Below the pieces are notes generated by a model that was not told the origin of the DNA, ran no database searches, and saw only the letters and a program-made list of their open reading frames with translations. A stretch of DNA of 64,000 nucleotides from NCBI RefSeq assembly GCF_900583165.1, contig NZ_UTKY01000073.1:124001-188000 (forward strand). Reading direction: 5' to 3'. Shown piece by piece: positions 7,683 to 16,892 of the stretch (position 1 is its first letter; each line of letters begins with the position of its first letter). The stretch comes from Pseudomonas viridiflava. Its GTDB lineage: Bacteria; Pseudomonadota; Gammaproteobacteria; Pseudomonadales; Pseudomonadaceae. The position numbers and the translations under genes are program-made.

Positions 7683-9679
7683 GTGCATCGTCCACCCCCT
7701 CCAGCGGCCAGGTGCGCATGAATGCGCCGGTCTTCTACTTTGCTGCAACCTTCATTTTGCTGTTCGGCATCACTGTCATCGCTATCCCGCAGCAGGCCGG
7801 TGCCTGGTTGTTGGCGGCGCAAAACTGGGCGGCCAACACGGTCGGCTGGTACTACATGCTGGCGATGACCCTGTATCTGGTCTTCGTGGTGGTCACCGCG
7901 TTATCGGGCTACGGCAAGATAAAACTCGGTGCCGACCACGACGAACCCGAATTCAGTTACCTGTCCTGGGCCGGCATGTTGTTCGCCGCCGGGATCAGCA
8001 TCACGCTGTTTTTCTTCTGTGTCTCCGAGCCGCTGACCCACTTGGTGCAGCCGCCCCAGGGCGCGCCGCTGAACGCAGATGCCGCGCGCCAGGCCATGCA
8101 GGTCCTGTTTCTGCATTGGGGCTTGCACGGCTGGGGCGTGTTTGCCTTTGTGGGCATGGCCCTCGCGTATTTCGCCTACCGGCATAACCTGCCGCTGGCA
8201 TTGCGCTCGGCGCTGTACCCGCTGATTGGCAAGCGCATCAATGGCCCTATCGGGTATGCGGTGGATGGCTTCGGCATCATCGCCACGGTGTTTGGTCTTG
8301 GCGCCGACATGGGCTTTGGTGTGCTGCACCTCAACTCAGGCCTGGATTACCTGTTTGGCATTGCCCATACGCAGTGGATTCAGGTCGGCTTGATCACGCT
8401 GATGATGGGTGCGGCGATCCTGGTCGCGGTGGCCGGCGTCGATAAAGGCGTGCGGGTGATGTCCGACATCAACATGCTGTTGGCCTGCGCGCTGCTGCTG
8501 TTCGTGTTGTTCGCCGGGCCTACCCAGCATTTGCTCAACACCTTGATCCAAAACATCGGTGACTACCTGGGCGCGTTGCCGACCAAGAGTTTCGATGTAT
8601 ACGCCTACGACAAACCCAGCGACTGGCTGGGCGGTTGGACGGTGTTCTACTGGGCCTGGTGGATTGCATGGTCGCCGTTTGTAGGTCTGTTTATTGCGCG
8701 TATTTCCCGTGGCCGTACCATCCGCGAATTCGTGTTTGGCGTGCTGCTGATCCCGCTGGGTTTCACCCTGGCGTGGATGTCGATTTTCGGCAACAGCGCC
8801 ATTGATCAGGTGCTTAACCACGGCATGGCGGCACTCGGTCAGTCGGCCATCGATGACCCGTCGATGAGCCTCTACCTGCTGCTGGAAACCTACCCATGGA
8901 GCAAGACCGTGATTGCGGTCACGGTGTTTATCAGCTTCGTGTTCTTCGTCACCTCGGCCGACTCCGGCACGGTGGTGCTGTCTACCCTGTCGTCCAAGGG
9001 CGGCAATGCCGATGAAGACGGGCCGAAATGGCTGCGTGTGTTCTGGGGTGCGATGACTGCGCTGGTGACCAGTGCGTTGTTGTTTGCCGGCAGTATCGAC
9101 TCGCTCAAGTCCGCGGTGGTACTGACCTCGTTGCCGTTCTCGCTGATCTTGCTGCTGATGATGTGGGGGCTGCACAAGGCGTTCTATCTGGAGTCGCAAA
9201 AGCAGATCGCCCAGTTGCATTCTCTGGCGCCGATCTCGGCTTCGCGCAAAGGCAAGGGCGGCTGGCGCCAGCGTTTGAGCCAGGCGGTGCATTTCCCATC
9301 GCGCGATGAGGTGTACCGTTTCCTTGAATCGACGGTGCGCCCGGCGATTGAAGAAGTGACGGCGGTGTTCGTCGAGAAGGGGCTTTCGGTGGTGACCCAA
9401 CCGGATCCGTCCAACGACAGCGTCAGCCTGGAAATCGGTCATGGCGAGGAACATCCGTTCATTTACCAGGTGCAGATGCGCGGCTACTTCACGCCGTCGT
9501 TCGCCCGTGGAGGCATGGGTTCAAAAGAGATCAACAACCGCCGCTATTACCGCGCGGAGGTGCACTTGAGTGAGGGCAGCCAGGACTACGATCTGGTGGG
9601 CTACACCAAGGAGCAGATCATCAATGACATCCTCGACCAATACGAGCGGCATTTGCAGTTCTTGCACTTGGTGCGTTGA
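7679..9679 (+). CDS. betT: choline transporter, BCCT family
   Basis: The 666-residue protein has twelve predicted membrane helices of the betaine/choline/carnitine transporter family, with the family signature in FYWAWWIAWSPFVGLFIARI (about residues 324-343). About 150 residues of hydrophilic C-terminus follow, as in E. coli BetT, where the tail senses osmotic stress. Choline taken up this way is oxidised to glycine betaine. ATG 7679 is used because it overlaps the upstream frame's stop; ATG 7718 is an alternative. A palindromic operator lies 94 bases upstream. Confidence 0.87.
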   Translation: MSASSTPSSGQVRMNAPVFYFAATFILLFGITVIAIPQQAGAWLLAAQNWAANTVGWYYMLAMTLYLVFVVVTALSGYGKIKLGADHDEPEFSYLSWAGMLFAAGISITLFFFCVSEPLTHLVQPPQGAPLNADAARQAMQVLFLHWGLHGWGVFAFVGMALAYFAYRHNLPLALRSALYPLIGKRINGPIGYAVDGFGIIATVFGLGADMGFGVLHLNSGLDYLFGIAHTQWIQVGLITLMMGAAILVAVAGVDKGVRVMSDINMLLACALLLFVLFAGPTQHLLNTLIQNIGDYLGALPTKSFDVYAYDKPSDWLGGWTVFYWAWWIAWSPFVGLFIARISRGRTIREFVFGVLLIPLGFTLAWMSIFGNSAIDQVLNHGMAALGQSAIDDPSMSLYLLLETYPWSKTVIAVTVFISFVFFVTSADSGTVVLSTLSSKGGNADEDGPKWLRVFWGAMTALVTSALLFAGSIDSLKSAVVLTSLPFSLILLLMMWGLHKAFYLESQKQIAQLHSLAPISASRKGKGGWRQRLSQAVHFPSRDEVYRFLESTVRPAIEEVTAVFVEKGLSVVTQPDPSNDSVSLEIGHGEEHPFIYQVQMRGYFTPSFARGGMGSKEINNRRYYRAEVHLSEGSQDYDLVGYTKEQIINDILDQYERHLQFLHLVR

Positions 9680-9785
9680 GGGCGGCAAGGGTGGGCTTTT
9701 GTGAAAGCCATGGGCCCGATAGCGTTCCACTCTGGTAGCGAATTGCTGTAAAACGAAAGGGCAGACTTAAGCGATTCAGCTGGTT

Positions 9786-9823
9786 AAAAGGCCTGGGAAT
9801 AAGGTTATTCCCAGGCCTTATTT
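9786..9823 (+). terminator. terminator-like hairpin between betT and the aldo/keto reductase
   Basis: AAGGCCTGGGAAT and its complement form a perfect stem of at least 13 pairs with a loop of about four to six bases, followed by TATTTG. The T-run is short, so termination strength is uncertain. Confidence 0.55.
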
Positions 9824-9846
9824 GCCCTAAGCCCAGAGAGGATTCG

Positions 9847-10884
9847 ATGACGTACATTGCTGCCGAAAACCGCTATGAATCTATCCCGTATCGCCGCGTA
9901 GGCCGCAGTGGATTGGTGCTGCCTGCACTGTCCCTGGGGCTGTGGCACAACTTTGGCGACAGCACCCCTATCGACACGCAGCGAGCCCTATTGCGCACGG
10001 CGTTTGACCTTGGGATCAACCACTTCGACCTGGCCAACAACTATGGCCCACCGTACGGCAGCGCTGAGATCAATTTCGGCCGTTTGCTGCGCGAAGACTT
10101 CAAGCATTACCGCGATGAACTGATCATCTCCAGCAAAGCCGGTTGGGACATGTGGCCAGGCCCATACGGCCAGGGTGGCGGCTCGCGCAAATACATCCTG
10201 GCGAGCCTGGACCAAAGCCTGCAACGCCTGGGCGTCGACTACGTCGACATCTTCTACTCCCACCGTTTTGACGCCGACACTCCGCTGGAAGAAACCGCCA
10301 GCGCCCTCGCCACCGCCGTGCAACAAGGCAAGGCGTTGTACATCGGTATCTCCTCGTACTCCGGGGTGAAAACCCGCGAAATCGCAGCCTTGCTCAAAGA
10401 GTGGAAAGTGCCGTTGTTGATCCATCAACCGGCCTACAACCTGCTCAATCGCTGGGTTGAAAAAGACCTGTTGGACACTACCGAAGAACTCGGTGCCGGG
10501 GTGATCGCCTTCACACCGCTGGCCCAGGGTCTGCTGACTGACAAGTACCTCAATGGCGTGCCGGCGGATGCGCGAGTGAACCGTCCGGGCGGCGGGTCGT
10601 TGCAGGCTAAGCACTTGTCCGAGGAGAACATCGCCCACGTACGTGCGCTCAATGAAATCGCCCAGCGTCGTGGCCAGAGTTTGGCGCAACTGGCCCTGGC
10701 CTGGACCCTGCGTGATCCGCGGGTGACCAGTGCGCTGATCGGTGCCAGCCGTCCAGAGCAGATCATCGAAAACGTCGGCGCGTTGAAGAACTTGAGCTTC
10801 AGTGCAGAAGAGTTGGCGGAGATCGACCGGTTTGCCCAGGAAGGCGGGATCAACCTGTGGGAAAAGCCATCCACCGCTGAATAA
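9847..10884 (+). CDS. gpr: L-glyceraldehyde 3-phosphate reductase, aldo/keto reductase family
   Basis: This is a 345-residue NADPH-dependent TIM-barrel reductase of the YghZ/Kv-beta-like group. It shows the catalytic-site stretch FDLANNYGPPYGSAE (Asp and Tyr, about residues 56-71), the lysine in IISSKAGW, and histidine in FYSHRFD. The C-terminal cofactor motif SALIGASRPEQIIENV is also present. Family members reduce L-glyceraldehyde 3-phosphate and other aldehydes such as methylglyoxal. GAGAGG precedes the ATG. It is monocistronic and converges on tauD across a REPIN. Confidence 0.85.
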   Translation: MTYIAAENRYESIPYRRVGRSGLVLPALSLGLWHNFGDSTPIDTQRALLRTAFDLGINHFDLANNYGPPYGSAEINFGRLLREDFKHYRDELIISSKAGWDMWPGPYGQGGGSRKYILASLDQSLQRLGVDYVDIFYSHRFDADTPLEETASALATAVQQGKALYIGISSYSGVKTREIAALLKEWKVPLLIHQPAYNLLNRWVEKDLLDTTEELGAGVIAFTPLAQGLLTDKYLNGVPADARVNRPGGGSLQAKHLSEENIAHVRALNEIAQRRGQSLAQLALAWTLRDPRVTSALIGASRPEQIIENVGALKNLSFSAEELAEIDRFAQEGGINLWEKPSTAE

Positions 10885-10900
10885 CCTATAGCACTCGGTC

Positions 10901-10993
10901 AATGTGGGAGGGGGCTTGCTCCCGATGGCGGTGGGTCAGTCAAGAATTCCTAGCCTGACACACCGCTATCGGGAGCAAGCCCCCTCCCACATT
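10901..10993. repeat. REPIN (CTTGCTCCCGAT subtype)
   Basis: A symmetric inverted REP pair (GGGGGCTTGCTCCCGAT on the left, its complement on the right) between the convergent gpr and tauD stops, 16 and 17 bases from each. Both halves carry the TCCC variant, unlike the hybrid copies at 35600 and 43427. Confidence 0.92.
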
Positions 10994-11010
10994 TTGAACG
11001 TCGCCAGTCT

Positions 11011-11847
11011 TTAGAACGGTACGTCGCCCAAGATGGTCGCCCGGTGCATTACCCGTCGCTGCGGCCGGTAGTCGTCCACCGCGTAGTGCTGGGTCACGCG
11101 GTTGTCCCAGAATGCCACGTCGTTTTCCTGCCAGCGCCAGCGGATGGTGAATTCCGGTCGGGTGGCGTGGGCGAACAACAGCTTCAAAATCGCTTCGCTT
11201 TCCGCAGGTTCCAATTCGTTGATCTTGGTGGTAAAGCCGTCGCTGACAAACAGCGATTTGCGCCCGCTCACCGGATGTGTACGCACCACCGGGTGGGACA
11301 GGGGCGGGTTCTTCTTGCGGGTTTCTTCCCAGCGGGCGAGGTCTTCGGCAGTGTTGCCAAAGCGCTCCAGCGGGAAGGATTTGGTGAAGTCGTGTGTAGC
11401 CGTCAAGCCGTCGAGCAAGCGTTTCAACGGCTCTGACAGCGCCTCATACGCGGCGATCCCGCTCGCCCACAACGTATCGCCACCAAACGCCGGCAGCAGC
11501 TTGGCGCTGAGTACCGCACCTAGCGCCGGAGTGGGCAGGAAGGTCACGTCGGTGTGCCATACCGCGTTGTCGCGCACGTCGGTGACGGCCGTGTCGAGGA
11601 TCAGTACTTCGGGCTGTTCCGGCACGTTGGGGTAGATCGGATGAATGTGCAGGTCGCCGAAATTCGCAGCGAAACGCGCTTGCTGCTGCGGGGTAATCGA
11701 CTGGTCACGAAAGAACAGCACCGAATGCGTGAGCAGCGCCTGTTCGATGGCGTTGCGCTGTTCAAGGTTCAGCGGCTGGGTGATATCGACGCCACTGATC
11801 TGGGCGCCCAGGGCGGTGCTTAATGGGGTAACGGTCAGGCTGCTCAT
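11011..11847 (-). CDS. tauD: taurine dioxygenase
   Basis: This 278-residue Fe(II)/2-oxoglutarate dioxygenase hydroxylates taurine so that it breaks to sulfite and aminoacetaldehyde. The iron ligands are visible as H98 and D100 in WHTD and H254 in TQHYAVDDY, close to E. coli TauD positions 99, 101 and 255. The 2-oxoglutarate arginine lies in the RPQRRVMHR tail. ATG 11847 gives the usual family length and N-terminus (SSLTVTPLSTALGAQISGVD). A TTG start at 11865 would add six residues. It is the last gene of tauABCD. Confidence 0.93.
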   Translation of the reverse strand: MSSLTVTPLSTALGAQISGVDITQPLNLEQRNAIEQALLTHSVLFFRDQSITPQQQARFAANFGDLHIHPIYPNVPEQPEVLILDTAVTDVRDNAVWHTDVTFLPTPALGAVLSAKLLPAFGGDTLWASGIAAYEALSEPLKRLLDGLTATHDFTKSFPLERFGNTAEDLARWEETRKKNPPLSHPVVRTHPVSGRKSLFVSDGFTTKINELEPAESEAILKLLFAHATRPEFTIRWRWQENDVAFWDNRVTQHYAVDDYRPQRRVMHRATILGDVPF

Positions 11848-11861
11848 GCGGTTCTCATTAC

Positions 11862-12689
11862 TCAATGTGCCTGGCCATGCCAGGGCACCAATTTACGCTG
11901 CAGGGCACGCAGGCCCATTTCCATGGCAAAGGCGATCAGAGCGATGACCAGGATGCCCAGCACCACCACATCGGTGACCAGAAACTGCGCCGCCGACTGC
12001 ACCATAAAGCCCAGGCCGCTGGTGGCTGCGATCAGCTCGGCGGCGACCAGGGTCGACCAACCCACACCCAGGCCAATACGCACGCCAGTGAGGATGTCGG
12101 GCAGGGCGCTCGGCAGGATCACATGGCGAATCAATTGGGCACGGGTGGCGCCCAACGACTGCGCTGCACGCAGCTTGGCCGGGTCGACCGTGCGCACGCC
12201 GGTCGCGGTGGCGATGGCGATGGGGGCAAAAATCGCCAGGTAAATCAGCAGCACTTTGGACAGCTCGCCAATGCCGCACCAAATCACGATCAGCGGCAGG
12301 TAGGCCAAGGGCGGAATCGGCCGGTAGAACTCGATCAATGGGTCAAGCACGCCACGGGCAATACGGTTGGAGCCGATGGCAATTCCCACCGGCACGGCGG
12401 TCAGTACGGCAAAGCCCAGGCCCAGGCCGATACGGCTGAGGCTTGCGCCCAGGTGCTGCCACAACGTGGAGTCCATATAGCCGCTGGTCGCCAGCAGCCA
12501 GCCTTTTTGCAGCACGGCGGACGGCGGTGGCAGGAACAAGGGCTCGATCAGGCCGGTGGCCGTCACGGCCCACCAGAGCGCGAGCAAGATGACCAGGGTC
12601 AGCACGCTGATCCAACGTGTGCTCAAGCTGCGGCGCACCGGAATATCCGTCTGCACCACCGGCTCGGCGGCGAGTTCGTAGCTGCTCAT
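11862..12689 (-). CDS. tauC: taurine ABC transporter, permease
   Basis: This 275-residue inner-membrane permease is of the SsuC/TauC class, with about six membrane helices and an EAA-type cytoplasmic loop (LRAAQSLGATRAQLIRHVILP, about residues 172-192). Its ATG overlaps the tauB stop by four bases (ATGA). It pairs with TauB and TauA to import taurine when sulfate is scarce. Confidence 0.92.
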   Translation of the reverse strand: MSSYELAAEPVVQTDIPVRRSLSTRWISVLTLVILLALWWAVTATGLIEPLFLPPPSAVLQKGWLLATSGYMDSTLWQHLGASLSRIGLGLGFAVLTAVPVGIAIGSNRIARGVLDPLIEFYRPIPPLAYLPLIVIWCGIGELSKVLLIYLAIFAPIAIATATGVRTVDPAKLRAAQSLGATRAQLIRHVILPSALPDILTGVRIGLGVGWSTLVAAELIAATSGLGFMVQSAAQFLVTDVVVLGILVIALIAFAMEMGLRALQRKLVPWHGQAH

Positions 12690-13465
12690 GCGGACACCTG
12701 CCGTTGGGAGAACACTTTGCCCAGTACGTGTTCGCGGGTTTCGATAAAGCGCGGGTCGGACTTGATCGCCCGCGCCGACTCACCGGCAGCGTAGCGCTGG
12801 CCGAAGTCCAGGCTCAGGCGTTCAACGATCTGGCCTGGGTTGGGCGCCAGCAAAATCAGATCAGTGGCGAGAAAGACCGCCTCTTCAATGTCATGGGTAA
12901 TCAGGAACACGGGCTTGGCCGTGCGCCGCCACACTTGCAACAGCAACTCCTGCATCTGTTCACGGGTGAAGGCATCGAGGGCGCCGAAGGGTTCATCCAT
13001 CAGCAACACACGCGGGTCAGCGGCCAGCGCTCGGGCCAGCCCGACGCGTTGCTTTTGCCCGCCGGAGAGTTGCCAGATACGGCGGCTGTCGAAACCGGCC
13101 AGGTCCACCAAGGCCAACATCTCCCGAGCACGCACTTCGCGTTGCGCCTTGGGTACGCCGGCCAACTCCAGGCCGAAGCCGACGTTGGCCAGCACATCCT
13201 GCCAGGGCAGCAGGGCGTCGTCCTGGAACACCACCCCGCGTTCAGCGCTGGGGCCTTTGACCGGTACACCATCAAGGGTGATGCGCCCGGCGGAGGGTTC
13301 AACAAAGCCGGCAATCAGGTTCAACAGCGAAGTTTTGCCACTGCCGGAGGGGCCGAGGGCCACCAGCAATTGCTGGGGCCCCAGGTCGATTGAGATGTCT
13401 GACAGTACCGGTTGTGTGGCACCTGGGTACTGTGCGCTGATGCGCTCCAGCTGTAGCAAGGCCAT
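12686..13465 (-). CDS. tauB: taurine ABC transporter, ATP-binding protein
   Basis: This 259-residue ATPase has Walker A GPSGSGKTSLL (about residue 38), the signature LSGGQKQRVGLARAL, Walker B VLLMDEPFGALD and an H-loop FLITHDIEEA. ATG 13465 is chosen because GAGGAG lies eight bases upstream. An upstream in-frame start at 13537 would read into tauA and add an unrelated leader. It starts 13 bases after tauA. Confidence 0.93.
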   Translation of the reverse strand: MALLQLERISAQYPGATQPVLSDISIDLGPQQLLVALGPSGSGKTSLLNLIAGFVEPSAGRITLDGVPVKGPSAERGVVFQDDALLPWQDVLANVGFGLELAGVPKAQREVRAREMLALVDLAGFDSRRIWQLSGGQKQRVGLARALAADPRVLLMDEPFGALDAFTREQMQELLLQVWRRTAKPVFLITHDIEEAVFLATDLILLAPNPGQIVERLSLDFGQRYAAGESARAIKSDPRFIETREHVLGKVFSQRQVSA

Positions 13466-13478
13466 CGCGATCGACTCC

Positions 13479-14456
13479 TCAGTTAGTGATGAACTTGGCG
13501 CTGACGTAAGGGGCGTAGTCCGGCAGCACAGCATCAACCTTGCCTTGTTCCTTGAGGAACGCGGCGGTATCGGTCACGGCCTTGGTGGTCGGTGCGCCCA
13601 GCAGGGTCACTTGATCAGCGGCCAGCGGGTAGACGTTGCCTTGCAGCAACAGTGGGATATCAGCGGCCTTGGCGCCGGAGAGTTTCACCAGCTTGTCGAC
13701 GTTGCCTTTGTCGGCGATCCAGGCTTGTGGGTCTTTGCGGTAGGCGGCGTAGGCATCCAGGGTGACTTTGGCGAAGGCCGTGACGATTTCCGGGTGCTTC
13801 TCGGCAAAATCCTTACGCACGATCCACGCATCGAAGGTCGGCGCGCCGAACTTGGCCAGTTCGCCGGAGGTGATCAGCACCTTGCCGTTTTCCTTGGCCA
13901 CGCCCAGGGCAGGGTCCCACACGTAAGTGGCGTCGATATCACCGCGCTTCCAAGCGGCGATGATCGCCGGTGGCGCGAGGTTGAGAATGGTCACTTTGGA
14001 CGGATCGATGTTCCAGTGCTTCAACGCGGCCAGCAGGCTGTAGTGGCCGGTGGAGACGAACGGCACGGCGATCTTTTTACCGATCAGGTCCTGTGGGTTG
14101 TTGATGCCCGAACCGTTACGCGCCACCAGCGCTTCGGCGCCGCCGATCTGGGTGGCGACGAGGAAGGTTTCCACCGGTACTTTGCGGGTGATTGCAGCGG
14201 TCAACGGGCTTGAACCGAGGTAGCCGATCTGCACGTCGCCGGAGGCGATGGCAGCGATGATATCGGCACCATTGTCGAATTTGCGCCAGTCGATCTTGGC
14301 GTGGGTGGCTTTTTCATACGCGCCGTCGGCCTGGGCGACTTTGGCCGGGTCCACGGTGGTCTGGTAAGCAATGGTCACATCCGCCGCCTGGGCAAACAGG
14401 CTGGCACCGGCCAGGGACAATGCGGCCAAGAGGCGCAGAGGGGTTAACAGTTTCAA
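13479..14456 (-). CDS. tauA: taurine ABC transporter, substrate-binding protein
   Basis: This is a 325-residue periplasmic protein with a clear Sec signal (KLLTPLRLLAALSLAGASLF, cut after AQA). The mature form opens ADVTIAYQTTVDPAKVAQ, as in TauA/SsuA-type sulfonate binders. The start is the TTG at 14456, with AGGAG seven to eight bases upstream; the TTG at 14471 overlaps that ribosome site and is unlikely. It is the first gene of tauABCD. An inverted repeat upstream at 14520-14542 may be the regulator site. Confidence 0.9.
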   Translation of the reverse strand: MKLLTPLRLLAALSLAGASLFAQAADVTIAYQTTVDPAKVAQADGAYEKATHAKIDWRKFDNGADIIAAIASGDVQIGYLGSSPLTAAITRKVPVETFLVATQIGGAEALVARNGSGINNPQDLIGKKIAVPFVSTGHYSLLAALKHWNIDPSKVTILNLAPPAIIAAWKRGDIDATYVWDPALGVAKENGKVLITSGELAKFGAPTFDAWIVRKDFAEKHPEIVTAFAKVTLDAYAAYRKDPQAWIADKGNVDKLVKLSGAKAADIPLLLQGNVYPLAADQVTLLGAPTTKAVTDTAAFLKEQGKVDAVLPDYAPYVSAKFITN

Positions 14457-14519
14457 AGGGAAGCTCCTCAATCAGGCGGCCGAGGGTCGGCGTGTGAGGA
14501 GACTAAATGATCTAAGAAC

Positions 14520-14542
14520 TCGAAAATAAATAACATTTTCGA
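14520..14542. promoter_or_regulatory. inverted repeat upstream of tauA, candidate regulator site
   Basis: TCGAAAAT and ATTTTCGA form a perfect 8-base inverted repeat around seven bases, inside AT-rich DNA 64 bases before the tauA start. The outer bases CTAA and TTAG extend the symmetry. A LysR-type sulfur regulator is plausible. The spacer equals that of the repeat upstream of tcyJ. Confidence 0.4.
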
Positions 14543-14592
14543 ATTAGCTTAGTAGAAGAAAGGTAGCAGCAGATCTTCAATTCAATGAGGGC

Positions 14593-14686
14593 AAATGTGG
14601 GAGGGGCTTGCCCCCGATAGCGGTGTATCAGTCACCTATTCATTGACTGACACTCAGCTATCGGGGGCAAGCCCCCTCCCACATTT
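14593..14686. repeat. REPIN (GGGGGCTTGCCCCC subtype, left arm one G short)
   Basis: An inverted REP pair 24 bases past the gshA stop and upstream of tauA. The left arm reads GGGAGGGGCTTGCCCCC, one G shorter than the right arm, so the stem has a bulge. Confidence 0.92.
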
Positions 14687-14710
14687 GGCCCCATTTCAAC
14701 AGGGGAATTG

Positions 14711-16294
14711 TCAGTTGCTGATCGCCAGAATGCTGGCTTGGTACGACCCCACAAACACATCAAAATCGCCCACTTCGTTCTGCTCCAACTCCGCCTGCTG
14801 TGCCAGCGACTTACGCGCCAGCTCCTCAAAGCGTGCCTGTTCTTCAGCCGGCAGTGGCTCCTTGCGAAAATGCTCGGCATGCAGCTGGCTTTGATGCAGG
14901 GAGAATTGCGCAAAGCTCTCCTTACGCTCGGCCATCGCCGCCAACACCTGGGCCGACGGGGTCAACGACGAATCCCTGACCTTCGCCAACTGGGCGTCGA
15001 GCGCCTGGCTGTGTTCGCTGATGCCGTGGCTCTCATCAAGCAGCGCAGCCAGCGGTGCGATCTTCTCCAACAGCTCGGCGGCCCATTCCTTCATGTCCAC
15101 AGGCGCGCCGTCGCGCTGCAATTGCAGGCCCGGACGGCGACCTTCCTTGACCACGCTGAGGAAGTTGGACGTGGCGTTGCCGCACGCGTTGTTGGCGAAC
15201 AGTGGGCTGTCGTTCAGCGCGCAGTACAGCAGGAACGCATCGAGGAAGCGCGACGCCTGTAGGTCGATGCCCATCGGCAGGAACGGGTTGATGTCCAGGC
15301 AACGTACTTCGATGTACTGAATGCCACGGGCCACCAACGCCTGGATCGGCCGCTCGCCGGTGTAGGTCACACGCTTGGGGCGGATGTTGGAGTAGTACTC
15401 GTTTTCGATCTGCAGAATGTTGGTGTTGAGCTGCACCCACTCACCGTCCTGATGGGTGCCGATTTCGACGTACGGCGCGTAGGGCGTCGCCACCGCTTCG
15501 CGCAGGCTGTCGGTGTAGCTGGCCAGATCGTTGTAGCACGGAGTCAGGCCGGCCTGGGCGTTGCTCTGGTAACCCAGGTCGCTCATGCGCAGGCTGGTGG
15601 CGTAGGGCAGGTACAGGGTGTCGGCATCCAGTGACTCAAGCTGGTGCGAGCGACCGCGCAAGAAGCCGGCGTCCAGGGCTGGTGACGCACCGAACAGGTA
15701 CATCAATAGCCAACTGTAGCGACGGAAATTACGGATCAGCGCGATATACGAATCGGACTGGAAGTCGCGGTCTGTACCGACATAACCCTCAGTTTCCTTG
15801 AGCAGCGGCCACAGCTGTTCTGGCAGGGAAAAGTTGTAATGGATGCCAGCAATGCACTGCATGGTCTTGCCGTAACGCAGGGCCAGGCCCTTGCGATACA
15901 CGTACTTGAGCTGTCCGATATTGGAGGTGCCGTAGTAGGCAATCGGAATGTCTTCCTCGGCCGGCAATGGGCACGGCATCGACGGGCTCCACAGGTACTC
16001 GGTGCCGAGCTTGCTGTAGGCAAAACGGTGGATCTTGTCCAGGCTACCCAGGGTGTCGGCCGGGTTGGGCAGGGCGGGAGTGATGAACTCCAGCAGCGAC
16101 TCCGAATAGTCCGTGGTGATCTGTTCGTGGGTCAACGCGGCGCCCAGGGCTTCGGGGTGCGGCGTTTGTGCCAGGCGACCCTCACCGGTGACACGCAGGC
16201 ATTCGCGCTCGATGCCGTGCAAGCATTGCTCTAGCAGAGAGAGGTGTTCGCGCTTGCCGAGCAGAGCCAGGCGGCGGTTGAGAAGTTCGCTCAA
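14711..16294 (-). CDS. gshA: glutamate-cysteine ligase
   Basis: This joins glutamate and cysteine in the first step of glutathione synthesis. The 527-residue protein is the proteobacterial GshA type: an N-terminal HGIERECLRV motif, TTDYSESLLEFITP, and IQYIEVRCLDINPFLP near the centre. The start TTG 16294 has AAGGA seven bases upstream and yields the family N-terminus (SELLNRRLALLG). A GTG at 16309 would overlap that ribosome site. It stands alone between REPIN and thioesterase, on the same strand as the sulfur genes it serves. Confidence 0.93.
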   Translation of the reverse strand: MSELLNRRLALLGKREHLSLLEQCLHGIERECLRVTGEGRLAQTPHPEALGAALTHEQITTDYSESLLEFITPALPNPADTLGSLDKIHRFAYSKLGTEYLWSPSMPCPLPAEEDIPIAYYGTSNIGQLKYVYRKGLALRYGKTMQCIAGIHYNFSLPEQLWPLLKETEGYVGTDRDFQSDSYIALIRNFRRYSWLLMYLFGASPALDAGFLRGRSHQLESLDADTLYLPYATSLRMSDLGYQSNAQAGLTPCYNDLASYTDSLREAVATPYAPYVEIGTHQDGEWVQLNTNILQIENEYYSNIRPKRVTYTGERPIQALVARGIQYIEVRCLDINPFLPMGIDLQASRFLDAFLLYCALNDSPLFANNACGNATSNFLSVVKEGRRPGLQLQRDGAPVDMKEWAAELLEKIAPLAALLDESHGISEHSQALDAQLAKVRDSSLTPSAQVLAAMAERKESFAQFSLHQSQLHAEHFRKEPLPAEEQARFEELARKSLAQQAELEQNEVGDFDVFVGSYQASILAISN

Positions 16295-16508
16295 GTTGGA
16301 TTCCTTCACGCGTCAGTCGCCCCAATATGGGGGTGGGCAGGACGGTCTACAAGGGTGAAGTTAAAACTGGCGTTTTCGCCTGGTTTAGAGTCGATTTAAC
16401 CCGCGCTGAAAAAGCCGACTTCACTCCATGAATTGGGCTATAGCGCAGCAAGAAAATTCCGACGCTGTGTGTGCAGCGCCGAAATTAACTCAAATCGAGG
16501 GTGGGGAG

Positions 16509-16892
16509 CTATAGGACAGCGAAGGTGCCTTGCGCTTTTGCGACCAGTTTTTCGTCCTGATACACCTCCGCCTCGACCACCAGCGTACGTCTGCCGGCGT
16601 GAATGACCCGGCTGGTGCACAGCACGTCACCGTCTTCCACGGCGCGGATGTAGTTGATTTTGCATTCGATGGTTGCGCTTTGCTGGTCGAAACCATGGGC
16701 ACTGGAACAGGCCAGCCCCATGGTGATGTCCACCAGGCTGAAAATTGCCCCGCCATGAAGCTTGCCCCCGCGGTTGCGCAGGTGCGGCTCCAGGCTCAGG
16801 GCCACCTCGGCAACGCCCTCTTCAAGGCGCTGCAGGCGGCAGCCGATCAGTTCGCTGAACGCGCTCTGGGTCAAGCCGGCCGGGACTTCCAT
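16509..16892 (-). CDS. PaaI-family acyl-CoA thioesterase
   Basis: This 127-residue hot-dog fold protein contains HGGAIFSLVDITMGLACSS, the catalytic loop of the PaaI/YbgC-like thioesterase group. The probable substrates are small or aromatic acyl-CoAs, but this is not fixed by sequence. ATG 16892 overlaps the tex stop by one base (TGATG), so it is translated with tex. A TTG codon at 16895 is the only alternative. Confidence 0.82.
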   Translation of the reverse strand: MEVPAGLTQSAFSELIGCRLQRLEEGVAEVALSLEPHLRNRGGKLHGGAIFSLVDITMGLACSSAHGFDQQSATIECKINYIRAVEDGDVLCTSRVIHAGRRTLVVEAEVYQDEKLVAKAQGTFAVL

